From NCBI GenBank assembly GCA_015486785.1, contig WFQZ01000181.1, positions 1 through 16,794 of the forward strand: 16,794 nt of DNA. Reading direction: 5' to 3'. Shown piece by piece: positions 13,199-16,794 of the stretch. Each line of letters opens with the position of its first letter. The stretch's first letter is position 1. The position numbers were made by a program, and so were the translations under genes. The stretch comes from Thermoflexales bacterium. GTDB lineage: Bacteria; Chloroflexota; Anaerolineae; B4-G1; SLSP01. Under the pieces are notes generated by a model that saw only the letters and a list, made by a program, of their open reading frames with translations, did no database searches and was not told the DNA's origin.

Positions 13199-14338
13199 GC
13201 ATCCCGCAGGATACAGCCTCCGCAACACTTGCGCCACCGTCGCCGCCGTAGCCTCCCACGAGAAAGCCCTCAGGTTAGCGTACCCCGCCGCCACGACCTC
13301 GTTCCGCAGCGATTGATCCTCCACCAAGCGCAGCAACCCTTGGAAAATAGCTTGCACGTCCTGCGGCGGGACGAGCACGCCGCCCTTCCCCACCACCTCC
13401 GGTAAGCTGGAAGTGTTACCGGCCAATAACGGCGTCCCGCAAGCCTGCGCCTCCAATGCCGGGAAGCCAAACCCCTCGTAGAGCGAAGGATACGCAAATA
13501 CCCGCGCCCCGGAGAGCAAGGCGGCCTTGTCTTCCGGCGTGATGTAACCGGGGAACAGGACTTTATCCTCCAAGCCCAAGGCCCGCACGCGCTCGTGCAG
13601 CGGATCGGTCAACCAGCCGGAGGGCCCGGCCAGCACTAAAATCAGTTGGGGATGGGCACGCAACAGGAGCGCAAAAGCCTCCACCAATCGCACCAGATTC
13701 TTGCGCGGATGGAGTCGTCCCAGGAACACGATGTATTCCCCAGGGATGCGGTACTTTTCACGCACGGCGGCCAGTTTCGCCGGATCGCGCACGGGAGCTA
13801 AGTCGCTCTCATACCCAGGGTAGGCCACGGTGATCTTCTCCTCCGGAACGCGGTACGCTTCAATGATGGCCTGCTTCGTGGCCCGCGAATCGGCCAGGAC
13901 GTGCGTCGCCGTCAAAACGTTATGCCGGGTACTCCACTCCAGGTAGACCCGCTGCCGCCACGGATGCGCTTGCGGGAAGGCGCGGAATCCCAGATCGTGA
14001 ACTGTCACCAGCGAGCGGCAGGGGGTACGCCAGGGCAAGACGTGCGAGGGCACAAACAACACCGCCGGCGGATGACGTTGTATCTCCCAGGCCAAACGTA
14101 TGTGCGTCCACAAACGGGGGAACGGGATCACGCGCTTCTCCGCTTCGGGGAAGAGGTCCGCCGGAGGCGGCCGGCTGAAGTACAGCCGCACGCGCCAATC
14201 GGAGAGATGCGGGAGCAAGGCCCGCAGCAGATGGTAAGCATACCCCTCAATGCCCGTAGGCATATCGCTCAAAGCGCGGCTGGCATCAATCCCCAGCAAG
14301 GGCAATTCAACGCAAGCGTAACTCACGCAATGCCTCAT
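13178..14338 (-). CDS. Glycosyltransferase, GT-B fold, GT4-like
   Basis: A protein of up to 386 residues resembling mannosyl- or rhamnosyl-type GT4 enzymes that build surface polysaccharides or glycolipids from nucleotide sugars. The N-terminal half has the acceptor-domain start L-G-I-D-A-S-R with G-I-E-G-Y, F-V-P-S-H-V-L-P and V-H-D-L-G-F. The C-terminal half has F-L-G-R-L-H-P-R-K-N-L, the donor-site E-x7-E motif in Y-E-G-F-G-F-P-A-L-E-A and G-V-L-V-P-P. No membrane helix. Start choice is open: the ATG at 14338 lacks a Shine-Dalgarno, whereas a GTG at 14326 has GAGG six bases upstream. Either overlaps the preceding gene by 20-32 nt, implying coupled translation. The TAG stop lies inside the terminator hairpin of the convergent signalling cluster, so its last codons are part of that stem. 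Donor and acceptor cannot be told. Confidence 0.9.
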   Translation of the reverse strand: MRHCVSYACVELPLLGIDASRALSDMPTGIEGYAYHLLRALLPHLSDWRVRLYFSRPPPADLFPEAEKRVIPFPRLWTHIRLAWEIQRHPPAVLFVPSHVLPWRTPCRSLVTVHDLGFRAFPQAHPWRQRVYLEWSTRHNVLTATHVLADSRATKQAIIEAYRVPEEKITVAYPGYESDLAPVRDPAKLAAVREKYRIPGEYIVFLGRLHPRKNLVRLVEAFALLLRAHPQLILVLAGPSGWLTDPLHERVRALGLEDKVLFPGYITPEDKAALLSGARVFAYPSLYEGFGFPALEAQACGTPLLAGNTSSLPEVVGKGGVLVPPQDVQAIFQGLLRLVEDQSLRNEVVAAGYANLRAFSWEATAATVAQVLRRLYPAGCKSPPTR

Positions 14339-15704
14339 AAAGCCAGGAAACTTGGGCGTAACGTCGCACCGGGGATTCGTGCTCCATCACCCAATCGGCC
14401 AGGTCTTCTTGCGCCTTATAAAACGCCTCCAGAGCTAACGGATACTGACGGCGCGTCATTCCCAGGATGCGCAGGTCGTACCCCGATAGAACATCAAGCC
14501 ATTCGTCCCAAGTCGGCATATCAAACGAAATCATTGGGGTCGGCATTGGCAACCAGAAGACCGGCTTGCGCTGTATGCCGGAGATGGAATCCAACTCATT
14601 TTCGCGCATTTGCTTGAGGAACGTTAAACTATCGCGCGTGCCGCGCGGCAGCCACAAGGGGAGCAGCGCGGCACGACGCGCAGCCAAAGGCGCAATCTGC
14701 AAATTCGTCTCAATGAACACTCCGCGCGGGGAAAGATCCTCACTTCGCAAGAGCTTCTGCCACACGAGGAAAGCGAGGTGCGAGAAGAAACTCGGCTGCT
14801 CACCCTCAATGCCCAGGAAACGGTAGCCGTTTTCACGAGCGAATTTAGCCACCCGATCCCGCAAGGGGGGCAGCGATCCCCATTCAGCCTCCGGCATATC
14901 AAAGGCCAGCTTCCCCGGCAAAGCCCAGTTTCCAACCGACTCCTTACCGGCCTTGCGTTGCAGGCTCGCGATCTCCTCATGCTCCCCGGTGATGTAATCG
15001 GAACTGGGCACCCCGCCCAGCCCGCCTACCTGAAACCAAAATCGCTCATCGGCCAAATACTGCGGCCAGGAATAACGGCAATCCGCAAAAATGATCGTGC
15101 CCCCCGGACGCACCCGCTGATGAATGAACGATTGATAATGTTCCGGAAGATCGAGCAGTTTATAACGCAGGATCGGCAAATGCCCCCGATAGAGGCGATT
15201 GTGCAAAGGATCATAGTGTTGAATCACCGCCAGATCGCGATTGCGGCGGAGGATACGCTGCGCCACTTCTTTGCTCAACTCGTGGTAAGCCTCCACGTCA
15301 TCCAGCGGGGAAAGGCCTTCCAGCACAGAAGCGAAATGTTGTGAAAGAAAAGGGACGCCCAAGGCCGTCGCTAAGTGCATCACGCCGCCATTGGATGCGC
15401 CGATCAGGATGGCATCCCATTTGCCGGGGACGTCCTGATAGAGAGAGATGGCCCACGAGGCCAAAGCATCCGTGGTAATGCGGCGCACTAACTTGGGCGG
15501 CGCACTGCGAGCGTGCATAACCTGTCCAATGAGCAACCAGGAAGCACGGTGACCGACCCAAGATAGAAACTTAGCTTTCCAGGTGCGCCCCGGCTCAAAC
15601 TCCCAAACATCAACAAATTCATCTTGCAGCGATGCCGCCACCGCCCGCATCATCAACGCCGAAGAATCTAACCGGCTAATTGCCCCCCATACGGCTCGTG
15701 CCAT
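14307..15704 (-). CDS. Uncharacterised 465-residue protein paired with a glycosyltransferase
   Basis: I do not recognise a family. I use the ATG at 15704, with AGGA seven bases upstream. The frame is open to 15776 (also with a GGAG upstream), but those 24 codons have AT-rich third positions unlike the rest. The protein is soluble-looking, Trp- and Arg-rich, with no signal peptide. Seen: W-D-A-I-L-I-G-A-S-N-G-G, a G-x-S-x-G turn like an alpha/beta-hydrolase nucleophile elbow, about residue 105; a segment F-A-D-C-R-Y-S-W-P-Q-Y around 205; then F-Q-V-G-G-L-G-G and a helical C-terminus. The hydrolase hint is weak, since no catalytic His/Asp pattern is evident to me. Its stop lies 32 nt inside the glycosyltransferase gene, so the two are likely co-translated and act in one pathway, perhaps surface glycan or glycolipid making. 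Function remains unknown. Confidence 0.8.
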   Translation of the reverse strand: MARAVWGAISRLDSSALMMRAVAASLQDEFVDVWEFEPGRTWKAKFLSWVGHRASWLLIGQVMHARSAPPKLVRRITTDALASWAISLYQDVPGKWDAILIGASNGGVMHLATALGVPFLSQHFASVLEGLSPLDDVEAYHELSKEVAQRILRRNRDLAVIQHYDPLHNRLYRGHLPILRYKLLDLPEHYQSFIHQRVRPGGTIIFADCRYSWPQYLADERFWFQVGGLGGVPSSDYITGEHEEIASLQRKAGKESVGNWALPGKLAFDMPEAEWGSLPPLRDRVAKFARENGYRFLGIEGEQPSFFSHLAFLVWQKLLRSEDLSPRGVFIETNLQIAPLAARRAALLPLWLPRGTRDSLTFLKQMRENELDSISGIQRKPVFWLPMPTPMISFDMPTWDEWLDVLSGYDLRILGMTRRQYPLALEAFYKAQEDLADWVMEHESPVRRYAQVSWLYEALRELRLR

Positions 15705-15831
15705 GTCGCATCCTTTCACTCCAAAACGCAATTGCTCAACCTGGGATAGAAGAAGGGTAAATGAGAATCTCTCCAACCATCCACCGCTCCCTCGCGCCCC
15801 AGCGGTGAATAGTTACCGGAGACATAATCAC

Positions 15832-15859
15832 AGTATACACAGGATATGAATCTTTCCAA
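15832..15859 (-). promoter_or_regulatory. Sigma70-like promoter for the unknown gene and glycosyltransferase
   Basis: On the minus strand TTGGAA (15859-15854) and TATACT (15837-15832) are 16 bp apart. Transcription would start near 15825, giving a leader of about 120 nt before the ATG at 15704. The match is moderate (four of six and five of six). Confidence 0.4.
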
Positions 15860-15895
15860 AGTTTGTCGCGGCCCTCCCGGCCTAGGCTCAAGATC

Positions 15896-15986
15896 GCGAA
15901 CTTACCATATCCATACCATTGGTTCGCTTTCGCCCCGGCAACCTCCTTGTGCTCGCCCGAAGCACGGCTCTTCCGATACATAAGAG
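15896..15986. repeat. Cluster of inverted repeats in the divergent intergenic region
   Basis: Three inverted repeats follow closely: GCGAAC/GTTCGC (15896-15901 and 15922-15927) around a 20-nt loop with CCATA/CATA/CCAT repeats; GTGCT/AGCAC (15949-15953 and 15961-15965); and GGCTCTT/AAGAGTC (one G-T pair, 15966-15972 and 15982-15988). An 8-bp palindrome GCCTAGGC sits just before at 15880-15887. Together they could fold as a multi-hairpin RNA on either strand or be protein-binding sites. I match no known riboswitch class to it. Confidence 0.4.
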
Positions 15987-15991
15987 TCAAG

Positions 15992-16020
15992 TTTGTAATT
16001 CCCTAGATTGCAACTATACT
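15992..16020 (+). promoter_or_regulatory. Sigma70-like promoter for the PAS-GAF gene
   Basis: TTTGTA (15992-15997) and TATACT (16015-16020) are 17 bp apart; TTGTAA one base later gives 16 bp. Transcription would start near 16027, about 65 nt before the ATG at 16093. The -10 is good (five of six), the -35 weaker. Confidence 0.45.
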
Positions 16021-16092
16021 GGTAACGAATCTGACGTTCGCTCGGCCAATTCGGAATCGCTCATTAGTTAGGCCTTTGTAGGAGGATAAATT

Positions 16093-16794
16093 ATGGCAAA
16101 GAAGCCAACCGCACCATCACCTGAGGCACTTGTTGAAGAAACAGTATTGACAGAGGATATGCTAAACGTTTTGCCCTTTGGCGTAGCCATCACGGAGAAG
16201 AAAAGTGGAACCATACTCTATGCCAACCGGGAGTTCGGTGAGCTTTTCCGCTATTCCCCAGAAGAGCTAGTGGGGGAAAATATCAAGAAACTATATTTTG
16301 ACCCCGGCGAAAGAAAGAAGATTGTAGAGAAAATTAAACCACAAGCTGGAACACAAAAGCAGCTGATTCATGGGAAACGCAGCGATGGCAGCGAGATGTG
16401 GGGAACAGCATCGGTTACCACTATTACTTATCAAGGAAAAGAGTCGCTATTGTTTGCGATTTCTGACATTACCGACCAACAAGCGACCAACTCATTAATT
16501 ACAATTGCCTCCCAGATCGCCACCGAAGTCGGCACTACCGTTGACCCAGACCAGGTGCTGCAAAAGGCCATCCCGCTGATCAAGGAACGCTTGGGCTTGT
16601 ACTACGTCCACGTCTACGTCCTGGATGAAACCGAGGGACTGCTCAAGCTCCGCGCGGGCTACGGCGAACCGGGCAAGGTGATGTTGGAGCGCGGCCACAG
16701 CATCCCCTACGACGCCGAAAAGAGCCTCGTGGCCCAAGCCGCCCGTTCCCACAAGCCGGTCGTCGTCAACAACGTGCGGGCCGACCCCCACTTC
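16093..16794 (+). CDS. PAS-GAF sensor protein, N-terminal 234 residues (truncated by window end)
   Basis: The frame opens at ATG 16093 behind a clean GGAGG site seven bases upstream and stays open to the last base, so the protein continues outside. Residues ~21-130 are a PAS domain: L-N-V-L-P-F-G-V-A-I-T start, Y-A-N-R-E-F, the E-E-L-V-G helix, and the closing F-A-I-S-D-I-T-D that links to the next module. Residues ~140-234 are the first part of a GAF domain, with L-I-K-E-R-L-G-L-Y-Y-V-H-V-Y-V-L-D and a P-V-V-V-N-N-V-R-A-D-P stretch typical of GAF. No membrane helix is seen so far, so it is likely cytoplasmic. The output domain (histidine kinase, diguanylate cyclase or other) is not visible. 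Third-position GC jumps sharply between the PAS and GAF parts (about 45% in codons 1-116, about 88% in codons 157-234). Confidence 0.88.
   Translation, partial: MAKKPTAPSPEALVEETVLTEDMLNVLPFGVAITEKKSGTILYANREFGELFRYSPEELVGENIKKLYFDPGERKKIVEKIKPQAGTQKQLIHGKRSDGSEMWGTASVTTITYQGKESLLFAISDITDQQATNSLITIASQIATEVGTTVDPDQVLQKAIPLIKERLGLYYVHVYVLDETEGLLKLRAGYGEPGKVMLERGHSIPYDAEKSLVAQAARSHKPVVVNNVRADPHF

Larger units (their letters stand above)
15705..16092. other. Intergenic region between divergent genes
   Basis: A 388-nt divergent spacer without a convincing gene. It contains one promoter-like pair on each strand and a cluster of inverted repeats between them, each listed separately. An 84-codon minus-strand frame (15736-15990) crosses it but overlaps the promoter and lacks a ribosome site. 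The final 20 nt hold the GGAGG ribosome site of the PAS-GAF gene. No tRNA, IS end or CRISPR repeat is seen. Confidence 0.7.

Noticed and set aside
13901..14617. A 238-codon plus-strand frame opposite the glycosyltransferase
   Set aside because: Antisense to the GT4 motifs on the minus strand, with no ribosome site or domain pattern.
15736..15990. An 84-codon minus-strand frame in the divergent spacer
   Set aside because: It has only a TTG at the first position and no ribosome site there. It overlaps the promoter-like pair at 15832-15859 and matches nothing I know. Kept only as a rival explanation in the findings.
15880..15990. Known riboswitch (SAM, c-di-GMP or ydaO type) on either strand
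   Set aside because: A CCCCGGCAACC stretch and an AAGAG stem recall SAM-type elements, but the order of conserved pieces and the P1 pairing do not fit. It also lies upstream of the visible promoters.
1..16794. CRISPR array, IS element, tRNA or rRNA gene
   Set aside because: No regularly spaced repeats, transposase motifs, terminal inverted repeats or tRNA-like folds were seen on either strand.

Overview
The window is GC-rich bacterial chromosome with dense gene packing, ATG/GTG/TTG starts and clear Shine-Dalgarno sites. No rRNA or tRNA gene is present to fix taxonomy. The mix of a rod-shape/cell-wall operon, an LCP wall-polymer transferase, eukaryote-like Ser/Thr kinase signalling, an FHA protein and a Ras-like GTPase suggests a Chloroflexota (Anaerolineae-like) genome. 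That placement is inference, not proof.

Layout. (1) 1-3036, plus strand: end of mreC, then mreD and the elongation transpeptidase PBP2 (mrdA), which touch or overlap each other. This is the membrane/periplasmic part of the elongasome. (2) 3008-6423, minus strand: dedA, asnS and an LCP-family gene; the LCP gene runs tail-to-tail into mrdA with a 29-nt overlap. (3) 6424-6553: a divergent intergenic region with good sigma70-like promoters on both strands. (4) 6554-13143, plus strand: seven consecutive signalling genes. They encode a Ser/Thr kinase with an eight-repeat PQQ-like propeller, a PP2C phosphatase, a J-domain/vWA fusion, a zinc-ribbon/FHA protein, an 80-residue unknown protein, an OmpR-type response regulator and a Ras-like small GTPase. 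The last five genes have tight junctions and the run ends at a strong hairpin terminator (13167-13198). (5) 13178-15704, minus strand: a GT4-type glycosyltransferase and a 465-residue protein I cannot identify, overlapping each other. (6) 15705-16092: a 388-nt intergenic region with promoters on both strands and a cluster of inverted repeats. (7) 16093 to the window end, plus strand: the start of a PAS-GAF sensor protein that runs off the window.

How it may work together: the kinase and phosphatase would set a Ser/Thr phosphorylation state that the FHA protein reads. The vWA/J-domain protein could be a metal-dependent scaffold that recruits an Hsp70. The response regulator would give transcriptional output and the GTPase a second switch. 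No histidine kinase, and no Roadblock or MglB-like GTPase regulator, is visible in the cluster. This seven-gene signalling module is the best candidate for an undescribed system here. Its link to the neighbouring wall genes is only positional.
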